Both the position numbers and the translations under genes were made by a program. Positions 15,811 to 23,633 of a stretch of DNA of 60,133 nucleotides are shown here, in pieces. Source of the DNA: Alphaproteobacteria bacterium UBA3612. GTDB lineage: Bacteria; Pseudomonadota; Alphaproteobacteria; Sphingomonadales; Sphingomonadaceae. The stretch is from positions 1 to 60,133 of the forward strand of contig DFLT01000011.1 in the NCBI GenBank assembly GCA_002375465.1. Reading direction: 5' to 3'. The first letter of the stretch is position 1; each line of letters opens with the position of its first letter. The notes under the pieces are model-generated. The model made no database searches. It saw nothing but the letters and a program-made list of their open reading frames with translations, and was not told the DNA's origin.

Positions 15811-16593
15811 TTATCGCGGTGCCATGCGGATCGCACCGTCCAGGCGAACATCCTCGCCGTTGAAATAGGAATTGCGGCACATTTCAACTGCGAGGCTGGC
15901 ATATTCCTGCGGATTACCGAGGCGTTTCGGAAAGGGGACCGAGGCGGCGAGCGCGTCGTTCACATGCTGGGGCATGCCCTGCATCAGCGGCGTGTTGAAA
16001 ATGCCGGGCAGGATCGTGTTGACGCGAATACCCTCCCCCATCAGGTCGCGCGCGATGGGCAGTGTCATGCCGACGACGCCGCCCTTCGATGCGGAATAGG
16101 CGGCCTGGCCCATCTGGCCGTCCTCTGCCGCCACCGACGCCGTATTTACGATCGCGCCGCGCTCGCCGTGTTCCCCCATCGGGTCGAGCGTCATCATGCC
16201 GGCGGCGGACTTCGCGATGCAGCGGAACGTGCCGATCAGGTTGATCTGGATGATGGTATTGAACGCATCGAGCGGGAAATGCTTGATTGCGCCGTCCGTC
16301 TTTGACCGGCTGGCCGTCTTGATGCCATTCGCGGTGCCGGCGCAATTGACGAGGATGCGTTCCTGGCCATTGGCAGCGCGCGCCTGCTCGAAGCCCGCAT
16401 CGACGCTGTCGTCAGAGGTTACGTTGACATTGCAGAAGGTGAAGCCGTGTTCGGAAGCGGCGGCCTGCCCAGCCTCTTCGTTCATGTCGAAAATGGCGAC
16501 CTTCACACCGTTTTCGGCGAGCAGCGTGGCGGTGGCGAGGCCGAGGCCGGACGCCCCACCGGTAACAATGGCGGATAAACCTTCCAGATTCAT
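15811..16593 (-). CDS. short-chain dehydrogenase, 3-hydroxyacyl-CoA dehydrogenase type II-like, 260 aa
   Basis: NAD-dependent oxidoreductase of the SDR family. It has the nucleotide-binding TGGASGLG near residue 11, an NCAG motif, the catalytic Ser-Tyr-Lys set (NTASVAAEDG then YSASKGG), and the PGIFNTPLMQG and YFNGEDVRLDGAIRM endings typical of the HSD17B10/FabG-like 3-hydroxyacyl-CoA dehydrogenases. It could act in beta-oxidation of short or branched acyl-CoAs. Start ATG 16593 follows AGGAG by 6 bases. It stands alone; bases 15568-15810 hold only the spacer upstream of carD. Confidence 0.88.
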   Translation of the reverse strand: MNLEGLSAIVTGGASGLGLATATLLAENGVKVAIFDMNEEAGQAAASEHGFTFCNVNVTSDDSVDAGFEQARAANGQERILVNCAGTANGIKTASRSKTDGAIKHFPLDAFNTIIQINLIGTFRCIAKSAAGMMTLDPMGEHGERGAIVNTASVAAEDGQMGQAAYSASKGGVVGMTLPIARDLMGEGIRVNTILPGIFNTPLMQGMPQHVNDALAASVPFPKRLGNPQEYASLAVEMCRNSYFNGEDVRLDGAIRMAPR

Positions 16594-16705
16594 GATCATC
16601 TCCTGCAATTCGGGTCTGGCGCGACCATTAGAGGGTGGCGCCGTGTCGCGCCCCTTTGACATTCAATAGGCGCAATCGTCCTAGAGGCCTGGCGGGGGTC
16701 GGCAA

Positions 16706-16776
16706 CCCAAACCGGACACCGGCAAACCGGACGGAAACATACACACAGCGCGCATGCGCGCGCCCGTGCGCGAGGA
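16706..16776 (+). repeat. GC-rich intergenic repeat, copy A
   Basis: Contains AAACCGGACAC, CAAACCGGAC and ACACACAGCGCGCATGCGCG followed by alternating G/C. The same blocks occur in the same order at 42104-42180 and partly inverted at 42365-42405. It lies between arsH and the short-chain dehydrogenase gene. Confidence 0.6.
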
Positions 16777-16856
16777 ATCATTATATAATTTCGAGATACG
16801 GTTTGTCTCATGGCAAATCCTATTGTGCAAGTGCGATCCGCACATCGCGGAGCTGT

Positions 16857-17603
16857 TCAGCCCTGTGGGGCAATCGCAATGCTGGACAAATCAGTGTCGC
16901 GATCCACGAGAATTCCAGCCTGTTTGCGTTCGGAATAGCGGTCGACGAGCTGTTCCGCGTGCGGACGCAGCAGGACGGTGAAGCGCACCAGTTCCTCCAT
17001 CACGTCGACGATGCGGTCGTAATAGCTGGACGGTGCCATGCGGCCATCCTCGTCAAATTCCTTATAAGCCATGGCGACGGAGGACTGGTTGGGGATGGTG
17101 AACATCCGCATCCAGCGACCGAGCAGGCGCAACGTGTTGACGGCGTTGAACGACTGCGAGCCGCCAGACACCTGCATGATGGCCAGCGTGCGCCCCTGCG
17201 TCGGGCGCATGCCGCGCATTTCCAGCGGCAAATGGTCGATCTGGGTCTTCATGATGCCGGTTATCTGGCCATGGCGTTCGGGGGTGCACCAGACCTGCCC
17301 CTCCGACCACATGGAAAGATCGCGCAGTTCATGAACGGCGGGATGATCGTCACCGGCGACCTGATCGGGGAGGGGCAGGGTGGAGGGGTCGAATATCCGC
17401 GTCTCCGCCCCGAACAGCTGCAACAGGCGGGCGGCCTCCTCTACCGCAAGGCGGGAAAAGGACCGCTCCCTGAGAGAGCCATACAGCAACAATATGCGCG
17501 GGGGGTGCTGGTCCGATCCCAGGCCCAGCGCCGGTCGGTGCCGGACGAAAGCGGGGTCGAGCGCGGGTAGATGGGTCGGATCGGGAAGGTCGCGGAGAGG
17601 CAT
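16857..17603 (-). CDS. arsH: ArsH NADPH-dependent FMN reductase, 248 aa
   Basis: Flavoprotein that oxidises trivalent organoarsenicals or reduces quinones, giving arsenic resistance. The flavodoxin-like core shows LLLYGSLRERSFSRLAVEEA (phosphate loop), WSEGQVWCTPERHGQITGIMK and LAIMQVSGGSQSFNAVNTLR, all strongly conserved in ArsH. Length matches the family. It is the last gene of the leftward ars operon, 31 bases after ynfA. Confidence 0.95.
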   Translation of the reverse strand: MPLRDLPDPTHLPALDPAFVRHRPALGLGSDQHPPRILLLYGSLRERSFSRLAVEEAARLLQLFGAETRIFDPSTLPLPDQVAGDDHPAVHELRDLSMWSEGQVWCTPERHGQITGIMKTQIDHLPLEMRGMRPTQGRTLAIMQVSGGSQSFNAVNTLRLLGRWMRMFTIPNQSSVAMAYKEFDEDGRMAPSSYYDRIVDVMEELVRFTVLLRPHAEQLVDRYSERKQAGILVDRDTDLSSIAIAPQG

Positions 17604-17634
17604 AAATATTCCAGTGTCCGTCGCAGGATATGGA

Positions 17635-17958
17635 TCAGGCGGTTCGAGGCCCCAGCAGGATGACGCTGGCGCCGATCAGGCATAGAACGGCGCCTGCCAC
17701 GTCCCAGCGATCGGGGCGCACCCCCTCCACGCCCCACAGCCACAGCAGCGACGCGCAGATATAAACCCCACCATAGGCGGCGTAGGCGCGGCCCGCCGCT
17801 GCGCTGTCCACGCGCGCCAGTAGCCAGGCGAAGAGGATGAGGGAGGCGATTCCGGGGATCAGCCAGAGGACCGACTTCCCAAGACGCAGCCACGCCCAGA
17901 AGGCGAAACAGCCGGCGATTTCGGCTAGCGCCGCGCCAATGTAGAGAAGCGCCGTCAT
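17635..17958 (-). CDS. YnfA/UPF0060 family membrane protein, 107 aa
   Basis: Four transmembrane helices. The family signature AALAEIAGCFAFWAWLRLGKS is at the N-terminus and GRAYAAYGGVYICASLLWLW follows, with GASVILLGPR at the end. It is related in size and topology to small multidrug resistance proteins. Its transport role is not proven. Start at ATG 17958 overlaps the arsB stop (ATGA), implying translational coupling and inclusion in the arsenic operon. Confidence 0.92.
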   Translation of the reverse strand: MTALLYIGAALAEIAGCFAFWAWLRLGKSVLWLIPGIASLILFAWLLARVDSAAAGRAYAAYGGVYICASLLWLWGVEGVRPDRWDVAGAVLCLIGASVILLGPRTA

Positions 17959-19241
17959 CCGAGCGATATCCTGAGGGCAAGCGCTGCCAGCGTCGCGAGA
18001 AGAACGGGGATCGTCAACGTCACCCCCACCTTGAAATAATAGCCCCAGCCAATTCGTATCCCCTTTTCCCGGAGAACGTGGAGCCACAACAGGGTAGCGA
18101 GCGATCCGATCGGTGTCATTTTCGGGCCAAGATCGCAGCCGATGACATTGGCATAGATCATCGCGTCCCTGACCGCGCCCGTGGCATGCGCGCCCTCAAT
18201 GGAAAGTGCGCCCACCAGAACGGTCGGCAAATTGTTCATGACCGAGGAAAGGATGGCAGAGATGAAGCCCGTTCCCAAGGCCGCGCCCCATACCCCGCCC
18301 CGGGCAGTGAGGTCGAGAAGGCCAGCCAATTGGTCGGTCATTCCCGCATTTCGTAGGCCATAGACGACCAGATACATGCCGAGCGAAAACAGCACGATCT
18401 GCCACGGTGCGCCGCGCAGCACCCTGGCCGGTTGCACGACATGGCCGCGCGAAGCGATGATCAGCAACAGGATGGCACCGGCGGCGGCAACCGCGCTGAC
18501 CGGGACGCCGACAGGTTCCAGAAGGAAAAAGCCCGCAAGCAGCAAGCCGAGGACGACCCAGCCGGCGCGGAAGGTGGCGATGTCCCGGATTGCCTCCCGC
18601 GGAGCGGGAAGCCGTCCGGCATCATAGGCCCCCGGAATGTCGCGCCGGAAAAACAGCATCAACATGCCCAGCGTGGCGACAATGGAGACCAGATCGACCG
18701 GCACCATAACCAATGCATATTCGCCGAAGCCGATATCGAAGAAATCGGCGGACACGATATTGACCAAATTGGAAACGACCAGCGGCAGGCTGGCGGTGTC
18801 GGCGATAAAGCCGGCGGCCATGACAAAGGCCAGGGTTCCCTTCTCATCATAGCCCAACGCCCGCAGCATCGCGATGACGATGGGCGTCAGAATGAGGGCG
18901 GCACCGTCATTGGCGAACAGGGCCGAGACGGCGGCGCCCAGCAGAACGACCAACACGAACAGGGCGCGCCCATTGCCGCGCCCCCAGCGGGCGACGTGGA
19001 GCGCCGCCCATTCGAAGAACCCGGCCTTGTCGAGAACAAGGCTGATGACGATGATCGCGATAAACGCGCCCGTCGCATTCCAGACAATATCCCACACCAC
19101 GGGGATGTCGGACAGGGAAACGACACCCAGGAGCAACGCCAGGCCGGCGCCGCCAAGTGCGCTCCATCCGATGCCCAGACCGCGAGGCTGCCAGATGACG
19201 AGCGTGATCGTGGCAATGAAGATCGCGAGCGCGAGCAGCAT
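17955..19241 (-). CDS. arsB: ArsB arsenite efflux transporter, 428 aa
   Basis: Inner-membrane arsenite/antimonite antiporter of about 12 helices. Conserved stretches include AAVSALFANDGAALILTPI, FIADTASLPLVVSNLVNIV, and SSVMNNLPTVLVGALSI with NVIGCDLGPKMTPIGSLATLLWL. Length matches ArsB (about 429). No arsA ATPase gene is present, so it would run on the proton gradient. Its ATG overlaps the arsC stop (TGATG) and its stop overlaps ynfA. Confidence 0.97.
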   Translation of the reverse strand: MLLALAIFIATITLVIWQPRGLGIGWSALGGAGLALLLGVVSLSDIPVVWDIVWNATGAFIAIIVISLVLDKAGFFEWAALHVARWGRGNGRALFVLVVLLGAAVSALFANDGAALILTPIVIAMLRALGYDEKGTLAFVMAAGFIADTASLPLVVSNLVNIVSADFFDIGFGEYALVMVPVDLVSIVATLGMLMLFFRRDIPGAYDAGRLPAPREAIRDIATFRAGWVVLGLLLAGFFLLEPVGVPVSAVAAAGAILLLIIASRGHVVQPARVLRGAPWQIVLFSLGMYLVVYGLRNAGMTDQLAGLLDLTARGGVWGAALGTGFISAILSSVMNNLPTVLVGALSIEGAHATGAVRDAMIYANVIGCDLGPKMTPIGSLATLLWLHVLREKGIRIGWGYYFKVGVTLTIPVLLATLAALALRISLG

Positions 19242-19669
19242 CAGGCGACGCGCTGGCCAGAATCATCTACGACATGCTCGCCGTCTTCCTTCGTAAAGGC
19301 GCCAAGCTGGCCCGTCGGCAGCAGGTCCAGCACAGCCTCTGACGGGCGGCAAAGCGCGACGCCCAGAGGGGATACGACAAGAGGGCGATTGATCAGGATC
19401 GGGTGCGCCATCATGGCGTCGACCAGGGCATCGTCGGACAGGGAGGCGTCATCGAGGCCCAGTTCGGCATAGGGTGTCCCCCTTTCCCGCAGCAGGTGGC
19501 GCGGCGAGATCTCTGCACGGGCCATCAAGTCAACCAGCAGGGCGCGCGCGGGCGGCGTTTTCAGATATTCGACGACGTGCGGTTCGATCCCCGCATTGCG
19601 GATCAGTGCCAGCGTATTGCGGGACGTGCCGCATTCCGGGTTGTGATAGATAACGATATCTACGGCCAT
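19241..19669 (-). CDS. arsC: ArsC arsenate reductase, glutaredoxin-linked type, 142 aa
   Basis: Reduces arsenate to arsenite for export by ArsB. The N-terminal catalytic motif is YHNPECGTSRNTL (Cys13), and the active-site Arg regions match the plasmid R773 type: RERGTPYAELGL and HPILINRPLVVSPLGVALCRPSE. It sits 12 bases after arsR and overlaps arsB. Confidence 0.97.
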   Translation of the reverse strand: MAVDIVIYHNPECGTSRNTLALIRNAGIEPHVVEYLKTPPARALLVDLMARAEISPRHLLRERGTPYAELGLDDASLSDDALVDAMMAHPILINRPLVVSPLGVALCRPSEAVLDLLPTGQLGAFTKEDGEHVVDDSGQRVA

Positions 19670-19681
19670 GATGCATCCTTA

Positions 19682-20014
19682 TCAACAGGAGGGGGCGAGT
19701 TCGGCGAGAAGGGGGGCGCACAGATCCGGCGATCCGGCGCAGCAATCCTTTACGAGAAACAGGGTGAGCGCGCGCAGCCCGTCAATGTTGGCGCGATAGA
19801 CGATGGAGCGGCTGTGGCGCTCGGACAGTACCAGACCGGCACGGGCAAGGATGCCGAGGTGCGACGACATGGTGTTTTGCGGCACGTCGAGCTGGCGGGC
19901 GATTTCCCCTGCGGCCAGGCCATCCGGTTCGTGGCGCACAAGCAAACGGAATGTATCGAGGCGAGTCGCTTGCGCCAGCGCCGCGAGGGCGGAAATGGCC
20001 GATTCGGTTTCCAT
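19682..20014 (-). CDS. arsR: ArsR arsenic-responsive repressor, 110 aa
   Basis: Winged-helix ArsR/SmtB repressor. The start METESAISAL follows a weak GGAT ribosome site at 20014. The recognition helix is VPQNTMSSHLGILARAGLV. The metalloid site is probably the C-terminal trio Cys91-Cys92 and Cys99 (DCCAGSPDLC), the same arrangement as the Acidithiobacillus-type ArsR rather than the E. coli Cys-Val-Cys motif. A further Cys110 is terminal. First gene of the operon. Confidence 0.95.
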   Translation of the reverse strand: METESAISALAALAQATRLDTFRLLVRHEPDGLAAGEIARQLDVPQNTMSSHLGILARAGLVLSERHSRSIVYRANIDGLRALTLFLVKDCCAGSPDLCAPLLAELAPSC

Positions 20015-20034
20015 ATATCCAGCATAACGGATAT
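20015..20034 (-). promoter_or_regulatory. candidate ArsR operator
   Basis: Inverted repeat ATATCC-N8-GGATAT immediately upstream of the arsR start and overlapping its ribosome site, as expected for autorepression. The half-site assignment is inference. Confidence 0.5.
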
Positions 20035-20157
20035 GTTCTGTAAGGCGAGGCCTTCGTGGCGGCGGGGCTTTTGTGAAGGCGGGGCGGGCCAAGGACGTGA
20101 GGGTGACAGACGCCCAGGCGCGGTGGTGCCTGTTTGCCGCAATCTACCTGCGGCGGT

Positions 20158-21153
20158 TTAGGCCCAGCCCTCCAGAACCTGATCGGGCGGGCGGTGGCCG
20201 TCGGACCAGGCGCGGATATTGGTGATGACCTTCTCGCCCATTTGCTGTCGTCCCTCGAACGTCGCGGAGCCCATGTGCGGCAGCAGGGTGACGCTATCGA
20301 GCGCCTTCAGCGCGTCGGGCACGTTCGGTTCGTCGGCAAATACATCAAGACCTGCGCCCGCCAGCTTGCCGGATTCCAGAGCGGCGGCGAGGGCCGCTTC
20401 GTCGACGATCTCTCCGCGCGCGGTGTTGATCAGATAGACATGTTCCCGCAGCCGCGCGAGCCGCGTCGCATCGAACAAGCCATCCGTTTCGGGCGTCAGC
20501 GGGCAGTGGATGGAGACGATGTCGACTTCAGGCAGCATGGCATCGAGGTCGTCCCACCAGGTCGCGCCAAGCTGGCCCTCCACCGTATCGGGAAGGCGGT
20601 GGCGATTGTGGTAATGCACCTTCATGCCAAAGGTTCGTGCCCGCAGCGCGACGGCACGTCCGATGCGGCCCATGCCGACGATACCCAGCGACTTTCCACC
20701 GATACGAGTCCCGCGCAGGGATGTGGGCGCCCAGCCGCTCCAGGAGCCATCGCGCAGGCTTGCCTCGCCCACGCGCATGCGGCGGACGGTCGCAAGCAGC
20801 AGGGCCATGGTCATGTCGGCGGTATCGTCGGTCAAAACGCCCGGCGTATTGGTGACGGGAATGCCCCGCGCATGTGCGGCGGCCAGATCGATATGATCGA
20901 CGCCGACGCCAAAATTCGCAATCAGCTTCACCCGGTCGCCCGCCGCGGCGATCAGGTCTGCATCGATCTCGTCCGTCACGGTGGGGACAAATACGTCGCA
21001 ATCGTGCAGGCCGGCGACCATTTCTTCTCGCGATAGAGGGGTGTCTTGGTCGCGCAGTACCGCCTCGAACAGCTCGTTCATGCGGGATTCCGTCGCATCC
21101 GGCAGGCGGCGTGTAACGAACAGTTTGGGGCGGGCAGGACGCTGTACTGGCAT
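20158..21153 (-). CDS. 2-hydroxyacid dehydrogenase (glyoxylate/hydroxypyruvate reductase type), 331 aa
   Basis: NAD(P)-dependent D-2-hydroxyacid dehydrogenase. It has the NAD-binding motif GIVGMGRIGRAVALRARTFGM, substrate-loop NFGVGVDHID, catalytic Arg in INTARGEIVDE, Glu in GLDVFADEPNV and His in LLPHMGSAT. Start ATG 21153 gives MPVQRPARPKLFVTRRLP, matching GyaR-like enzymes; the longer frame is unlikely. It is divergent from the SH3-domain gene, with 79 bases between the starts. Substrate specificity is not determinable. Confidence 0.93.
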   Translation of the reverse strand: MPVQRPARPKLFVTRRLPDATESRMNELFEAVLRDQDTPLSREEMVAGLHDCDVFVPTVTDEIDADLIAAAGDRVKLIANFGVGVDHIDLAAAHARGIPVTNTPGVLTDDTADMTMALLLATVRRMRVGEASLRDGSWSGWAPTSLRGTRIGGKSLGIVGMGRIGRAVALRARTFGMKVHYHNRHRLPDTVEGQLGATWWDDLDAMLPEVDIVSIHCPLTPETDGLFDATRLARLREHVYLINTARGEIVDEAALAAALESGKLAGAGLDVFADEPNVPDALKALDSVTLLPHMGSATFEGRQQMGEKVITNIRAWSDGHRPPDQVLEGWA

Positions 21154-21232
21154 GGGGAACGGGTACGTCGCAGCCTGCCGCCGGTCAAGCGCACGGCTTT
21201 CCCACTTGCGGGCACCCGCACAGAAATCCACA

Positions 21233-21754
21233 ATGCGCGGCATGCTGAAATATTCGCTGGCCGCTTTGCTGCTCCTCTCGCTGTTGCCCGTCGACCCCGC
21301 CCCTGCCTTTGGCCAGTCGGTGGAGGCCGAACGGGGACGATCCGGGCTGCCCATCCCGCGTTTTGTATCGCTGGGAACCAATGAGGCGCGCATGCGCGCC
21401 GGGCCGGGCCGCGACTATCCGGCGAAATGGATGTACGTGCGCGAAGGGCTGCCGCTGGAGGTGGTCGACGAATGGGGTATCCACCGAAAGGTTCGCGATC
21501 CCGATGGCCAGGAAGGCTGGATGGACAAGGCGTTGCTGTCGGGCGCGCGCACCGGCATGATCGTCGGCAAGGTCACGACGGCGCGGGCGCGCCCCGAGCT
21601 GGACGCGCCGCCGGTCTGGCGCGCGGAGCCTGGGGTGATCGTCAGGGTGCAGCTGTGCGAATCAGGCTGGTGCCGGGTTCAGGTCGACGGACGGGCGGGA
21701 TTCGTCAAGAATCTGGACCTGTGGGGCGTCTATAAGGACGAGGAAATCAACTGA
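21233..21754 (+). CDS. secreted SH3-domain protein, 173 aa
   Basis: A signal peptide (MRGMLKYSLAALLLLSLLP) is followed by two bacterial SH3-like repeats: RMRAGPGRDYPAKWMYVREGLPLE near residue 50, and ARARPELDAPPVWRAEPGV near residue 120, ending GWCRVQVDGRAGFVKNLDLWGVY. Such proteins act in the periplasm, probably binding peptidoglycan. ATG at 21233 or 21242. The GVYKDEEIN ending is common among alphaproteobacterial homologues. Confidence 0.88.
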   Translation: MRGMLKYSLAALLLLSLLPVDPAPAFGQSVEAERGRSGLPIPRFVSLGTNEARMRAGPGRDYPAKWMYVREGLPLEVVDEWGIHRKVRDPDGQEGWMDKALLSGARTGMIVGKVTTARARPELDAPPVWRAEPGVIVRVQLCESGWCRVQVDGRAGFVKNLDLWGVYKDEEIN

Positions 21755-21783
21755 TCGCGCTGTGCTGCCCCACGCCCGCGCGA

Positions 21784-22704
21784 TCATTCGGCGCGGGGGT
21801 GGGCATTGCGATAAACGTCCAGCAGGTGCGCGGCGTCGACCTCTGTATAGACCTGCGTGGAGGACAGGCTGGCGTGTCCCAGCAGTTCCTGAATGGCGCG
21901 CAGGTCCGCGCCCCGGGCCAGAAGGTGGGTAGCAAAGCTGTGCCGGAGCGCATGTGGCGTCGCCGTGTCCGGCAGGCCGAGAGCGATGCGCGCGCTTCGC
22001 ATGTTCTTTCGCACCACCCCGGGCGAAAGCGCCCCGCCGCGCGTGCCGCGAAACAGGGGATCATGTGGCGACAGGGTGAAGGGGCAGGATTCGCGATAAA
22101 GGGCGATTGCGTCCGCCACCTGCGCCAGCAGCGGCACTTGGCGCACCTTTTGCCGTTTGCCGGTGATGCGGATTGTCTCGCCCCCCAGCGCGGCGGGGGT
22201 AAGTGACAGCGCCTCCGCGATACGCAGGCCGGCCCCGTAAAGCAGCATGAGAACCGCAGCATCCCGCTTCTGCGTCCAGGAGGCGTCGTCGGGTACGGCG
22301 GCAAGGTCCTTCGCCTCTGCTGGCGCCACGGGCCGCGGAACGCGCTGCTTCGCCTTGGGCGTCGAAAGGCCCGAAATGGCGGCGCACTGGATACCGCGCG
22401 CGCGTTTCGTCCAGCGAAAGAAGGAGCGCAGCGCCGCCACCTCTCGCGCTGCGCTGCGGTTTGACAGCGCGTGCGCCCGCCGATGTGACAGATAGGCGCG
22501 CAGATCGGAAAGCTCGACGCCTGCCAATGTAGACCCCGTCACCGGCGCCCCGAAATGCCCGGTCAGGAAGGACAGGAACCGCAACAGCGTTGCGCGATAG
22601 GCGCGCAGCGTGTGCGGGGAGCGCCGCTCGGCATGTTCCAGCGCGGCGCACCAGTCCACCACCAGTTCCTTTGCGCTTGTCGCTAATGCACCTGTGTCAG
22701 ACAT
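21784..22704 (-). CDS. xerC: tyrosine recombinase XerC, 306 aa
   Basis: Site-specific recombinase that resolves chromosome dimers at dif with XerD. The N-terminal SAM-like domain spans residues 10-105. The catalytic residues are all present: Arg161 (GAGLRIAEAL), Lys183 (TGKRQK), His251 and Arg254 (HALRHSFATHLLARG), His277 (LLGHASLSSTQ) and Tyr286 (VYT). The DUF484 gene overlaps its 5' end by 22 bases, the conserved arrangement. It is the housekeeping enzyme, not an island integrase. Confidence 0.96.
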   Translation of the reverse strand: MSDTGALATSAKELVVDWCAALEHAERRSPHTLRAYRATLLRFLSFLTGHFGAPVTGSTLAGVELSDLRAYLSHRRAHALSNRSAAREVAALRSFFRWTKRARGIQCAAISGLSTPKAKQRVPRPVAPAEAKDLAAVPDDASWTQKRDAAVLMLLYGAGLRIAEALSLTPAALGGETIRITGKRQKVRQVPLLAQVADAIALYRESCPFTLSPHDPLFRGTRGGALSPGVVRKNMRSARIALGLPDTATPHALRHSFATHLLARGADLRAIQELLGHASLSSTQVYTEVDAAHLLDVYRNAHPRAE

Positions 22705-23246
22705 GAGGTGAGCTTGCGCGAAACAGCCGCCGCGAGAAAGTCCAATAAGCCGGAATCGTCCATGGCCGAGGGCGGTGAGGCGCGCAGCGAACCGAAGGCG
22801 AGAATGCCAAGACCCAGGGGGCGGGGCAGGGTGAGCGGCGCGACGCCAACCGTCTTTACGCCCTCGCCCGCATCGCCGAAAAGCTGTGTTGCCCCCTCGA
22901 CCGCACGCAGGTGGACGCCTTCTCCGCCCTGTGCCCAGGCGCGTACGCGGCGCGCGGGCAAACGCTGTATGCCCTCCGGGCCGGCACGAAACGCTTCGTC
23001 ATGCGCGACGAGGGCGAGGCCGACCATGTCGATATCGAGTTCCGACGGCCATTGCTGCGTTACGGTGCGGATAACGCCAGCGAGGTCGGGCGCGGATATG
23101 AGCGACAGGGATGCGGCCCGCGCCGCCTCCTGCACGCCGAGTGCGCCGGTCGCATATTCGTAAAGTGCCTGGTTCGTCTGGACCAAGGTGGCCGACCTGT
23201 CGGCGATGATGCGGCGGGCGTGGCTGTTGAAATCGATGATGTTCAT
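22683..23246 (-). CDS. DUF484 (GAF-like) protein, 187 aa
   Basis: Begins MNIIDFNSHARRIIADRSATLVQTNQ and has the FGSLRASPPSAMDDSGLLDFLAAAVSRKL ending typical of DUF484, a GAF-like protein nearly always encoded just upstream of xerC. The role is unknown; it may modulate recombination or partitioning. It overlaps xerC by 22 bases and is probably cotranscribed. Alpha members lack the long N-terminal coiled coil of gamma members. Confidence 0.9.
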   Translation of the reverse strand: MNIIDFNSHARRIIADRSATLVQTNQALYEYATGALGVQEAARAASLSLISAPDLAGVIRTVTQQWPSELDIDMVGLALVAHDEAFRAGPEGIQRLPARRVRAWAQGGEGVHLRAVEGATQLFGDAGEGVKTVGVAPLTLPRPLGLGILAFGSLRASPPSAMDDSGLLDFLAAAVSRKLTSCLTQVH

Positions 23247-23315
23247 GCGTCCCCTTCTGCCATGACAGATTTAAGGGCTTGCGAGCGAACAGGCTTACCG
23301 CTTGATTAAATGATA

Positions 23316-23633
23316 TTAGCTGAGCGGACGGCAGACCGCGATGCGGTTCTTTGCCAGCAGCAGCATTTCGCCATCCTCCGTCAGGAAGGGAAAGAAAGGC
23401 CTGCTGTCGTTGAGGCAATCCAGCACGCGCTCGTCCAGGCTAAGGAAGATAAAGCCGGTCAGGTTGGTGCCGTCCTCCAGGACGAATTCGACCTCTTCCT
23501 TTTTCTTGGTGCGGATGGGCCGTTTGCGCAGCGTCTTTGGTGCGCCGACGCTTTCCGCGATTATGGTGGGCATTGTCATTTCGTCAAAAGCGTCGGGGGT
23601 GGCGACGCGGGGATCTTCGCTTGAGATATCCAT
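23316..23633 (-). CDS. small beta-rich protein after cpaF (DUF6812-like), 105 aa
   Basis: The core KKKEEVEFVLEDGTNLTGFIFLSLDERVLDCLND, then FFPFLTEDGEMLLLAKNRIAVCRP, predicts a compact Sm-like beta barrel. The resemblance to DUF6812 is by pattern only. The first 35 residues are flexible. Its ATG shares a base with the cpaF stop (TAATG), so it is translationally coupled to cpaF and may serve it. Confidence 0.7.
   Translation of the reverse strand: MDISSEDPRVATPDAFDEMTMPTIIAESVGAPKTLRKRPIRTKKKEEVEFVLEDGTNLTGFIFLSLDERVLDCLNDSRPFFPFLTEDGEMLLLAKNRIAVCRPLS

Noticed and set aside
18432..19472. 346-codon open frame on the plus strand
   Set aside because: It is antisense to arsB and arsC; the translation is Gln/Arg/Asp-rich without family patterns, an effect of high GC at third positions.
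21784..22704. Integrase of the left-hand island
   Set aside because: Context with DUF484 and normal XerC length and residues shows a housekeeping dimer-resolution recombinase.
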